Below, in pieces: positions 37,735 through 47,778 of a stretch of DNA of 64,000 nucleotides. Location of the stretch: assembly GCF_900324465.2 (NCBI RefSeq), contig NC_046618.1:12893063-12957062 (forward strand), written 5' to 3'. The notes under the pieces are model-generated. The model saw only the letters and a list, made by a program, of their open reading frames with translations, had not been told where the DNA came from and made no database searches. The position numbers and the translations under genes are program-made. The first letter of the stretch is position 1. Each line of letters begins with the position of its first letter. The stretch comes from Anabas testudineus (Eukaryota; Chordata; Actinopteri; Anabantiformes; Anabantidae).

Positions 37735-40444
37735 AAAACATACATGGCTACACAACAAAGTACTGAGTATCTACTGTGGGTGAAAACTGGCATTCAGAGT
37801 GAGAGAGGGGTCTACTGGTTAATAGGAGACCTCCCCCGTGTGCCTCTGACGCAAATTAACTGCTAGTCCCCTCGTTTACACAGGGCAAGAGCAATGGTCT
37901 AGCATGAAGGCCTGTGTGACAATGAGGGGTTTGTTGGGGAGGAAAGCCGACAGCTGGGGTAGAAGATTGAGTTGGATGGGGGCCGTGTTCTGGCACACAG
38001 AGCCTGGCACAGAGGCCACAACAGATGGCCGCTGAGCAGCGAGGCTGTAGGGAGACTCTCATGGTACATTCAGAATGGCTGTCAATCAGAGAGCAGCGAG
38101 AGAGGAATGAAAGAGACTGAAAAGAGACGGACATTGAACGCAGGACAGGCAGTAGAGGGTGACCAAATACTACATACAGTTCACTGTCAAATTAGGCACA
38201 GGATGATTAGCGATTCCTTCCTGCTGCCCTGCCGCACTATACATTCTCTGATATGTCCTTGCTCAAGGCTGCTACAGAGGTAATAGCCACTGGCTACATA
38301 GGGATCAAACTAGCAACACTTCAATTAGTACTGAAGATGCAATAAGCAGTTATTTTACATACAGGTTAAACCACCAATTACTTTCTAAATGAATGACCAT
38401 CACAGTTTTTTAGAGATCAAGGTGAGGTCTTTAAAAGTTTAAGATATTCAAGTTATTATAAAAGTTATACAAGAAAAAATAGCTTAAGTCAGATTTAGTT
38501 CTTAGTCAATCATTACTGTAATTTCCTCACAAAAAACTCCCTGCTGCAGCCTACACATGTCACAAGGTCACACTGTCAAGTCTACACACTAACATACACT
38601 GATACCGTGTCCTTGATGCCATGGTTGAAGGTAAGTCCAGTGCAATCCAAACTATTTACTAATGGAGCAATTTGGTCCAAGAGGTCCAAACACGCAGACA
38701 TTTTTGCAGGTGCAAAGCAACTTAGTTTTGTGTCTGGTTCAAGCGTAGATGAATCCTCTGACCAGCAGAGAGGAGAAGTGAGAGGCAGGGAAAGCCTGGA
38801 CTAATCCCTGAGGCCTGCCATAAGGTCTGTTGCCAGATAGCATTACTGTAGCCATATCCTCACTCCACAGTCCAAAGAAACCACACACACTACTCTGAAT
38901 TAATACGTCCAAGCTGGAGACATCTCTACTTACCTTGTCTTCTTTACCTTTCAGCAGTGTGTCCACGTGCTTGGACATCCTTATGTAAAAAAAGTGTTAA
39001 TGATGTCAAAGCATCAATGCTTCACCTGACCTGCTTTTCACTGGACATAATGCTCTGAGGCAAGAGCACTTATTGCAGGTCCTTATCAGCTTAATTCAAC
39101 AGACTGTTGCTGGGGATCTGGCTGACAAGGTCACACAGAGACTAACACAGCTCACACCTCCTGGCTAAGGTTATTAACATTGGTAACAATTAACCTGACC
39201 AGTGTGCCAACCAGTAAAAAACAATAATAGCAATAGTCCTAGATGCTATTTTTAGGTGTTTCACTGGTATCCAATTATACTTTTAAATATTAGTTCTTGG
39301 GTCAATGCATGGTTAATATGGTCTTTTATTAAGTTTCTATTATGCTGATCTTCTGCTCTCCTTTTGCTTCTTTGTCTTCTTTCTGATTAAACTAGCACAG
39401 AGTCTCCCACATCAACACAGGCAATAATCCTACAGTAACACAAGCCCACTCTGAACGTCCTGCTCTCCTCCTATCACATGTTGTGGTAGTGCACATGGCA
39501 TGAACACAAGTAAGAATTCTTTAGACTATGAAGGAATCTCCCAGCACATAAACCACACCTGGTGTTCATCTGATGCTCTGCAGATGTAATCTCTGAGATT
39601 TACTGTCTACTTCACTTTTAATGCCAAAGATTAGCCATGAAATTAGGAACTTAAATCCCAAAACTGTCACCACGTCCTATCCACCACCATCAATCTAAGC
39701 TACACATAAGCATTAACAGGAAAAAGTCTTTGCTGAGCGTAGGTGCAAATAATGGAAACAGAATAAAGGAAAATATCTCAAAGATCGTATCTATAGATGA
39801 AGAAGCTACACTGATAACCTCTAATTTGGTTATAACTCATATTAATGTCTAATGAAATTATAAATACTGTATCTAATCTAAAAATATTCAAAAGATAAAT
39901 AGTTCCCAAGTAGTACCCATTTTTGGCTAGGCAGCTCATCGTCCTCATGATTCACGTTTTATCAGCTGTTTTACTTGCTATTGCACATAAACATATACAT
40001 AGTCACATAGTGACAATAGTGACATAATATCAGGAGTACATATTTGCATATAGTGCAAGTATTATAATGCGGTTTATGCCTGACTCAAAGCTAATTTAAT
40101 TATAAATGTTTAGTCAGGTTTTGAGCAAAGAAAATACACAGAACTGCTGGTTTCTTTGCATAGAAACACAGGGAATGTATGGGCGAAGTAAATCTTAAAG
40201 GCAAAAAGTGAATGTCATTTTATTTGTTGACAAACACTAACATAAGATCTCACTACAAAAACAAAAACTTTACAGTTTTTTTTTTTTTTTTTTTATTCAA
40301 GCGTGAAACTATCATAACCAAAGTGCTTTTATTTCTCTCTCTACTCCCACTCAGTAGAGAGTGTTCACCCTCTGATACACACATGCCCCTTCCCTCTCTC
40401 ATGGGTGCTCGCTCAGGCAACAAGAGGGAGGGAAAGCAAACACT

Positions 40445-40514
<70 letters not shown>

Positions 40515-41914
40515 AAGCTGTGTGAGAAATTTCACCTTGGTGCCGAGGTCAACATAAAAAGGAAAAAAACGCAGGAGACAGTAGCAGAGTGAAGCAGAGG
40601 AGTTTAGGCCAGTGGATTGGATGAATCAGCAGGACTGAGAAAACCTCTGAAAACTAATGAGAAAACAGTCCAGCCCAGTCCCCCACACAGCATTTAAAAC
40701 ATTACAAGTTCCAGCAAGAAGAAAGTGTTGATTTACCCACTAGTGACTTGTCGTGTCGCCCATTTTATTTGCATGTTGCCCTGTGAGTTCATTCAGCTGA
40801 GTTCTATAAGGCTGCCCGCTGTATCCGCCAGTCGCTCTTATTAAAACGTAACAACCCTTTAAGGCAGTTAGTCGAACTAGTCCTACTACAGTCTGCATGT
40901 GTTGTGAGTTTGTTATGATTCAACGCTTTGACAGTTCTTTGCGCACATGCCTTATTAAACATCTGCTGCACAGCGGGAACTAGTAAAGCAAAGTTATGAG
41001 ATCCAAACTAGTCTCTTCATGTCGTCCACTGTTCTAATTAACATGAATGAGCGATGAATGAATGACGTTCAATAAGTCTTGATCTGAAATATAACATCCC
41101 ATACGGTTGGTACATATGGTTGTTTTATGAGAAAGAAGGAGCACAGAGGATGGCTAGGCAGGGTTCAAGAACGGCAGCTCCACCTTTCTATAAATAAAAC
41201 ATTGACAGAGGAAAATACACCGGGCGAAAGGAAGAGATCAGCCCATTTTTAGATAACACAACACTGAAAGCGCTGTGAGTCTGAACACCCAGGCACCTGC
41301 TGAACAGTTTGTTTAATTACTCAATCTCACGTTAACTCTGTCCCACTGGGGTGTGTGCTTCACCTGAAACAGCAGCTTCACTGTGAGCTGGCGGCTCGTC
41401 TCCTACAGACTTAAATGTTGTTCAGTCAGCATTAGCGCCTGTGTTACTCCCGTCTTCCTCGTATACAGCAGTGGAGATCACAGTTTACTGAGAATAGGAC
41501 GAGCCAGAGAGAGAACAAAGCACCTGCTGATGAATGGACAATGAGAGGAACCCTCCATTCCTTCAGTGCACACAGTCAGAACCAAATGAATCCCATTTCT
41601 ACTCCAGGGAGGAAACAGCTCCACTCTTTGCCCCATTTCCTGTTAAGAAAATCCCACGTGAAGCCATTAAAACAGAAAGAAACATGTATACGAGGGGGGA
41701 AAAAGGTGGAGAAACAGGAAGGACCAGATCAACATGATACCAAGTAACAGACGGGGAGGAATGAATGCTGGGACTGTACGCAGCGCTGCACACTTTATGT
41801 GCTTTACTTTCAGTCTTCTGGTCTCATGACTCCATTTAGGTGATCAAATCTCTGGTTTCAGTGCGGGCTGAGCAGGCACACACCTCTGAAGCAAACTGAA
41901 TGAATAAATAAGAG

Positions 41915-41947
<33 letters not shown>

Positions 41948-42193
41948 CATTTTCAGGTTTGTAATCCAACACCTGCGTTACTTTCTTAAAGTGAAAGTTG
42001 CAGTATTTGCCAGGTAATGATAAATATTGTTACAACCGAAGTGCACACATTACAAACACACATCCTTTTAAAAAGCATCATGCCTCAGCTGGTTTTTACT
42101 GGACTCACTGAGGCACTTGAAGGCGCCACTCATTCTCTGATTCAACATTAAACTAACCATTAGATATAGTGAGTGGGAATGGTGGGTATAGTG

Positions 42194-42232
<39 letters not shown>

Positions 42233-42430
42233 CGTCTGACAGCCTGTAAAGCCGCAGCAGGCCTGGCAAAAAGCGCAGATCCCCATCCAAAAACAGAAAG
42301 AACCGACCCCCCCCCCCCCTTTGGATCGTGGATTTACCTGCTGCTTGTCGAAGTGCTCCCTCTCCGCTCCGAGGTTGGCCTCGGTCCGCCTGCTCTTCAC
42401 CCGGGTCGGCACCTGTCTTATGCTGTTCAT
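24457..42430 (-). CDS. HIP1R: Huntingtin-interacting protein 1-related protein
   Basis: Complete in 31 coding exons, total 1070 aa (human 1068), all phases consistent. Exons from 5' to 3': 42430-42338, 34061-33998, 33787-33645, 33488-33432, 33322-33242, 33126-33050, 32894-32833, 32095-31955, 31838-31781, 31456-31381, 31188-31027, 30944-30889, 30802-30730, 29968-29785, 29691-29603, 29502-29386, 29306-29205, 29011-28817, 28249-28102, 27896-27810, 27697-27590, 27443-27307, 26960-26850, 26734-26676, 26397-26367, 26209-26147, 26033-25933, 25462-25357, 25127-25004, 24921-24860, 24702-24457. Domains in order: N-terminal ANTH domain binding phosphoinositides (about residues 25-150, KGAFTFWSYALG); an acidic linker (about 305-320); a coiled coil with clathrin-light-chain-binding region (about 357-660); and the talin-like I/LWEQ (THATCH) actin-binding domain (about 775-1010). 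The end is a Lys/Pro-rich tail (KPALAQKPNIPP). The family couples clathrin coats to actin. The mammalian GIYPAQLVNY ending is not seen. Confidence 0.96.
35130..36440 (+). mobile_element. L2/CR1-like LINE remnant, 3' part
   Basis: Translated fragments match the C-terminal reverse-transcriptase region of fish L2-like elements: YNKPWLTQDIKA near 35250, KAAGPDGISPRVL near 35550, then YLDNKLDWTKN and YFLRRLRSFNVCSTMLRMFYE (35735-35880) and KVADTNRLDKLIRRAGSVLG (35921-35980). The last parts lie in two overlapping frames (a frameshift near 35900), and large internal pieces between the first blocks are missing. The end is GATAAATAAAGTTTT at about 36410. It lies antisense to HIP1R inside intron 1 and is inactive. 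Confidence 0.85.
37696..37733. repeat. (CA)n microsatellite
   Basis: Uninterrupted AC/CA dinucleotide tract of about 36 bases in HIP1R intron 1. Confidence 0.95.
40448..40512. repeat. (CA)n microsatellite, long
   Basis: Uninterrupted CA tract of about 64 bases in HIP1R intron 1, the longest dinucleotide repeat in the window. The open frames across it are artefacts of the repeat. Confidence 0.95.
41918..41945. repeat. (GT)n microsatellite
   Basis: GT tract of about 26 bases, 400 bases inside HIP1R intron 1. Confidence 0.9.
42196..42231. repeat. (CA)n microsatellite
   Basis: CA tract of about 36 bases, 100 bases inside HIP1R intron 1; followed at about 42306-42319 by a run of C next to the exon 1 donor. 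Confidence 0.9.
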
Positions 42431-42900
42431 CCTCTAGTTCAGTCAATGACGGATCAGCGCGTAAAAAAAAAAAAAAAAAGACCCCAAATAGTGAAATCTA
42501 AATGTTGGGGGCGTCCTCTCCTACCTCGACTGCAGGATCTGCGTGTGTGTGTGTGTATGTGAGTGTGTGAGTGTGTGTGTGTGACTAGGGCATCTCCAGA
42601 CTGCAGCTTCATTACTGGTGAAGCATCGCGGCTGAAGGAGGAAAAGCAAACGCAAGTGAGCGTGTTTGCTCTGCGTTACGTGGACGGATCCTCCCCCAGG
42701 GTGGAGGAAATCATCATCGTGTCCTCCGCTGTCGACATCCTCCCACACGAATGTCAGTTTTTCCAGAAACATTTAATGCGACACTGGTGTGTGAAATGCT
42801 CCACTCAGCTCTTTGCACCATCATTTGGTTCTATGTATTTCATTTATTTTATTTTTTGTACCGACTTCTGTCACTGGTCTATGGACGGTGACGTCATTTC
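42431..42900 (-). promoter_or_regulatory. HIP1R 5' region and probable promoter
   Basis: Sequence directly upstream of the HIP1R ATG, moderately CpG-containing (for example around 42620-42740) and carrying an A/T run at 42465-42479 and a GT tract. No clear TATA box. The start of transcription cannot be set from sequence; the call rests on position and base composition. Confidence 0.45.
42540..42584. repeat. (GT)n microsatellite in the HIP1R promoter
   Basis: Slightly interrupted GT tract about 110-150 bases upstream of the HIP1R start codon. Confidence 0.9.
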
Positions 42901-42930
42901 AATGAAACACAACCAATGAGGGTTATTTCT

Positions 42931-42958
42931 ATGTGTGTGTGTGTGTGTGTGTGTGTGA
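42931..42958. repeat. (GT)n microsatellite
   Basis: GT tract of about 26 bases, roughly 500 bases upstream of the HIP1R start codon. Confidence 0.9.
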
Positions 42959-45900
42959 GACTCTCTTTTAATCCCCAGATTGCATCTGCTTGAACTATAA
43001 CAGCAAATCAGTGACCCCATAAAGCAGGAAATTAAGCTCGGATTAAAATCCCAGGATGTGTCTACATCTGACTGCTGTGACAAGTCAACAGCGACATTTT
43101 ACAACTTTACTACTTATAATTATAAAGCAGCATATGATTAATCATATCTAAAATATAAACAATTGAATTCAAGCAAATGTACCATAGTTTAAATCAATGT
43201 ATTGTACATCTGTTAATTAATTTTCCAAATATGTAAAAATGCAGAAATTGGTAAATCTTATAAAATAAAAGAAAGACTAGAGGACAGTGGATTTATTTCT
43301 TCCCCTTCATGACCACAAACCTGATGGATTAACTCAGGGAAATCCTCCTCACAGTGGAGGATGTGATGCTTTATTGGGCTGCTCAAAGGTAACCTGCCCC
43401 TCATTTACTTTACTGGTTGTGATGTAGGGCTGTAGGCCTCTGGTTTTGCCCAGTTTTACTTACCTTGAGCAGACTAACCATATAACGTGAGGTATGTAGA
43501 TAAACCTGATCCACCCGTCTCAGCCACTGCCTCCTTCAACTTTTTCCATTTTAAAGCTCCTTCCAAAAAAATGAAACAAAACACTACGGACGATGAAGTT
43601 ACAATGTTAATTCAAATTTCTCTCTCTCTCTTTTTTTTTTTTTTTTGATACAGACAATATTAACTCACACCATCAGTTCTCTGAGTCCACACTCAGGAGT
43701 CACAGTTTGACAGCAGGCTGGAATATGAAAACAAACACCTAAGTCAATTCTTTCATTAATTTTAGGCTTTCTGTATTTTTAGGTCCTCTGTAAAGTAACA
43801 AGACTGGAATTTCACGTTGCTCTGGGTGGAGTAGCCATGATGATTGTTCCCAGATATGCATGCGGGTGTGAAGGAATCACAAGGAGTGATAGGGCAGCAG
43901 GAAAAAGCGACGAAAGGACACGTTTGCCCTGCAGGTCAAACAGGCTCCTTCACATTTTTCTATACTGTCTGAACCACAACAATTAACAGACAGTATAAAT
44001 AAAAACCATTAATACATTACCGGCATGTGAACATACCTGATGTAATGATGTTATGAGTGATAGGTCATGTGAGAACTGCGTCTACACTGTGCACGTCTGC
44101 AGATTGTCATCAACAAGCGTAGGTGGAAAGTATTTGTTTTAGCATTGTCATCATTTTAGCTCTTGATGAAGAACTATAAAAATGCTTTTTGCACCAGAAT
44201 GTCCTGATTAATAATAAAAAAAAGAAGACGAACTGGTAACTCATCATTCCACTTTTCATTTTCACTACTTCTAAGCTTGAGTTATGTGTCCGTCACATCA
44301 CTTTTTCCAATATATTAAGTATAAAAGATTTTCAAACTAGACAACTAGACATCTGAATATTCACACTTTTTAATTTCTTTTACTTATTTCTTACTAAAAT
44401 TAGCATTTACATCAGCGTGTCCTCATACTGTAGCTTCCTCTGTGAGCTGTTTAAGACTAGCTATTTCTAAAAATGAACACTCAGAGGCCATGCCTCAGAT
44501 CACGTACTCTCCAAAACACACATTAAAGCAGTAGTTTCAAATTTTCTCCACTAGACAGCGGTAGAGGTTTATATTCTGTCAGTGCTGAGTTCAGCTTTAA
44601 GGCTTTTAGAACTACTGCACAAAACAAATCGGTTAATTATTCTCCCCCATGAGACTCGAAACGAAATATTTTCTCATTTGATTTTGTTCATCTCTGTCTC
44701 CTCAGCACCAACCCTGTGACCTAAGGAGGAAATTGTAAATAGAATGTCCTTGCAAACAGGTCTTTCTATAATCTATAACATGTACACAATTCAGACACGC
44801 ACACCAATCATTGAGCATTGTGTAATCTGACCCCAGCCTGCATTAAATTGTTCCTACATTTACATTTTGTCCACCACAACCTCAATCATCTTTTACTGCT
44901 TGCACGCATGTGGTTGTGTGGATGATTTTGCAATAATTTAAAAGTCAAAGTCATCTACACAAGAATTGTTGTTCAGACAAACACAACTTTAGGGAATTTT
45001 AGATACTTACATATTTTTACCTGCCTCAGTGGTGCTGATTCATTGTGGAGAAGATACTGATAGTGAAAGATGATATACACACAAATCTTCCTCTGTGAGT
45101 ACAATACAATAAAATATTCATGCTTTTCTCAGAAGGTTCTCTGCAGAACATATCTCAATAAGTTATGAATAGATTAGTTTATATAAACATGACATTGCTA
45201 CTTCGTTCAACTTGAATCATCTAAATGAAGCTGAAATGTTGGATTCAGAAGTCTGGAGGTGGGCTATGTTCTCACTGCTACAGTCAGCTGCAGTACTGCC
45301 CCTAACAACACCAAACCTCTGTTTACAAATGATACGTGCAAGTTTACCAGCAACTTTAAATTATATATATTTCTTGTATATTGATGTCATGGCTGAGCTA
45401 AGTGTTTCATTTCCTGTGTTTAAATGTACACTCCATATCAGATGTGTGGAACAGAGGTACAGTATATATAAGTGTTACAGTATAAAAGTGTTTTGACTGT
45501 TTGGGGTGTTTTTTCTATTCATTTTTGCAATGTTATACATGATAGAGTGTATTAGCGAACTGGAAACTCAGGTTAAACTCTTGATAAATTGTCAGTGTGG
45601 GTACTTTATGCCACTTTATGTTTGAAGTTTGAACTTTTTCTTTTATATAATTTGCTCTATTTGTCAGTCTTGGTCAATCTCCGCTGTTGGTTGGAGTTAA
45701 TAAAATGATAGTAACTGGTTTTCAGTACTTCAGTACTGGTGCTTAGAATGCAGCAGTGTGCTTTGCTTTTATCAGATTAAGCCACATGATTGTTTTCTCA
45801 CATAGGCAGTAGTGCATTTAACCACTGATGTCCTGTGGCTTATTGCAACTGCTGCAATTTCTCACATCACATCACATGTGACCCATCTTTGTTGATTAAA

Positions 45901-46750
45901 ATAGAATAGCACCCGTGCAGCCCCGCAGCCCCCAGCAGGGAAAGCAGCTTGAATGATCTATGCATGGGTGGATGGATAAAGAGTTCATGTAACAATTGAT
46001 TTGTTTATCACATTGTTGTTCTGTTGTGATTCCTTTCTGTGTGCCACGCCCCCTTCATCATCCACTGTGTGGAAATATATGTATATATAGTCATAGCTAT
46101 CGCCTTTGTTCAGTCATCTTGTCAAGTGTGTTTCTATCACGTTGGTTTGCCGCTGCTTCTTTTCTTTTCTAGGCTTTGATAAGGCTAGTTCATGTTAAGC
46201 TACTTGCATGACTTTGTTCGCTCCTTTTGCAGCTTCTGGAGTTTTTCTTTTCAGATTCACAAAGGCTGAGAAAGTATGACTGATGTATGATAAATAGTGG
46301 TCATAAATGAAACAAGAACTACAGTCAGTCACCATGCAGAAACAGAGCTGTTAGTTCTGCAAAAGCAGCCTCCTCTACTGTAGACTGAACTAATAATGGA
46401 AAATATTATAATAATCACATGTATAATGTGATGAAGGTCCTCAATTATATCTTTACTGACTTTGTCCAAGTTAATAATAATTAAAGATTAATGCCATAAG
46501 ACGAAAAAGTAAAATTTTATATAAGTTTTTAAAAGAATTTCCACATCAGGGTATTGTTAAAGTATTATGTTTATTATCTGATGACATATTTAATGTCATT
46601 TTGTATCTTTGTAGAGAACCCTAATATATTTGGTCAGTAGGTCACTGTGTATGTTCATGTTTAACAGAAAGCAGAACCCGTCTTCCTGTAAAGGTTAAAA
46701 CCACAACCTTTTTTTTTCTGACATGCCTCTTTGAAGAACACAGACGGCAC
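42959..46750. other. HIP1R-HCAR intergenic region (duplication copy A)
   Basis: No exon is recognised. Several stretches have diverged counterparts in the same order at 52.8-54.1 kb: 44340-44520 with 52895-53010, 44530-44660 with 53225-53320, and 45010-45075 with 53635-53700. A T run lies at 43631-43647. In human, DENR and CCDC62 lie between the HCAR genes and HIP1R; neither is seen here. Confidence 0.6.
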
Positions 46751-46803
46751 CGACAGGAGTTATTTCTTTGATCAGCTGTCTGTCAGATCACACACAGCTC
46801 AGC

Positions 46804-47778
46804 ATGAAGTGCTATTTCAATGGAACTCTGCTGATCAGTGTGCTCCCTCCACTGCTGGTGACTGAGTTTGTTCTGGGAGTCGTTGGAAATGGTCTGGCTC
46901 TCTGGATCTTCTGCTTCCACCTGAAGCCCTGGAAGAGCAGCACAGTGTTGCTCTTCAATCTGGCTGTGGCTGATTTTCTGCTCAACATGGTTTTGCCTCT
47001 GCGTGCTAGTTACTACATCTCTGGGATCTCATGGAAGTTTGGAGGTGCTCTGTGCAACATCTGCCTCTTCATGTTGGCTATGAACCGCAGTGGAAGCGCC
47101 TTCTTCTTGATGGCCATCGCTGTGGACAGGTACATGCGTGTGGTGCATCCCCATCATCCCATCAACTCTCTGAGTGTGTCTAAAGCCCTGCTCGGAGCAC
47201 TCGGACTGTGGCTGCTCACCATTTCAATGACCGCTCATCTCTTCAGTTTACAACACGGCAACTCAACTTACTGCGAGAGCTTCATGATTGATACTGAGAC
47301 ACAGCATAACATCACTTGGCACAAGTTTGAGTTTCTCTTTTCCTTCTACGTGCCTCTGTCTGTGATCCTCTACTGCACAGTCCACATCATCAGCCACCTG
47401 AGAGGGAGACAGCTGGGCCAGCATGCCAAAATCAAAAAGGCTCTGTTCTTCATCATAGTAGTGGTGCTGCTCTTTGCCATTTGCTTTCTACCCAGTAGCG
47501 TTACACAGCTGTTAATTTGGATCCAGACACATAAATTAGCCGGCAGCCTCCCCGATAACCAAGTCTGTCCTGCACTGGAGAACCTGACGACCACATTTTA
47601 CATCACCATTAGCCTGACCTATCTCAACAGCGGACTGGACCCTGTGGTGTACTACTTCTCCAGTCCTGCCTTCAAGAACATCTGCAGGAAAGCTCTTCAT
47701 CTGCCTCAAGCAGACACTGCTGAAAGTACAGAGAAGAAAACGCGAGAAACGGGATCCCAGTCGCTCAGCCAACTGTGA
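46804..47778 (+). CDS. Hydroxycarboxylic acid receptor-like GPCR, copy 1
   Basis: Single-exon 324-aa class-A GPCR of the HCAR (GPR81/GPR109) group. The start at 46804 (MKCYFNGTLL) is the first ATG in frame; upstream codons are in frame but lack an ATG. TM1 has GVVGNGLALWIFCFHLKPWK, close to human HCAR2. TM3 contains LAMNRSG with Arg95, the position of the carboxylate-binding Arg111 of HCAR2. The DRY motif is at 108-110. Disulphide cysteines are Cys84 and Cys157, with N-glycosylation sites at Asn6 and Asn153. TM7 ends DPVVYYF. The position between HIP1R and KNTC1 is the conserved HCAR location. Mammalian members sense lactate, 3-hydroxybutyrate or niacin and couple to Gi; the ligand of this fish copy is unknown. 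The poly(A) signal is probably at 48115-48120. It is nearly identical to the copy at 54179 except in TM6-ECL3. Confidence 0.92.
   Translation: MKCYFNGTLLISVLPPLLVTEFVLGVVGNGLALWIFCFHLKPWKSSTVLLFNLAVADFLLNMVLPLRASYYISGISWKFGGALCNICLFMLAMNRSGSAFFLMAIAVDRYMRVVHPHHPINSLSVSKALLGALGLWLLTISMTAHLFSLQHGNSTYCESFMIDTETQHNITWHKFEFLFSFYVPLSVILYCTVHIISHLRGRQLGQHAKIKKALFFIIVVVLLFAICFLPSSVTQLLIWIQTHKLAGSLPDNQVCPALENLTTTFYITISLTYLNSGLDPVVYYFSSPAFKNICRKALHLPQADTAESTEKKTRETGSQSLSQL

Larger units (their letters stand above)
34062..42337. other. Large first intron of HIP1R
   Basis: This 8.3-kb intron separates the first coding exon from the rest of HIP1R. It holds a LINE remnant (35130-36440), several CA/GT microsatellites, a T run at 40278-40294, and AT-rich sequence. 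No other exon is recognised. Its first 300-500 bases (near 41860-42100) have a diverged second copy at 51595-51800. Confidence 0.7.

Noticed and set aside
40212-40592. Frames crossing the CA repeat (poly Thr-His and poly Cys-Val)
   Set aside because: They result from the dinucleotide repeat in HIP1R intron 1 and resemble no protein outside it.
42440-42800. 118-aa and 83-aa frames over the GT tract near the HIP1R start
   Set aside because: They depend on the GT repeat and on GC-rich leader sequence, and overlap in opposite strands.
47370-47772. Minus-strand frames opposite HCAR copy 1, and the same opposite copy 2
   Set aside because: They are antisense shadows of a strongly conserved GPCR frame.
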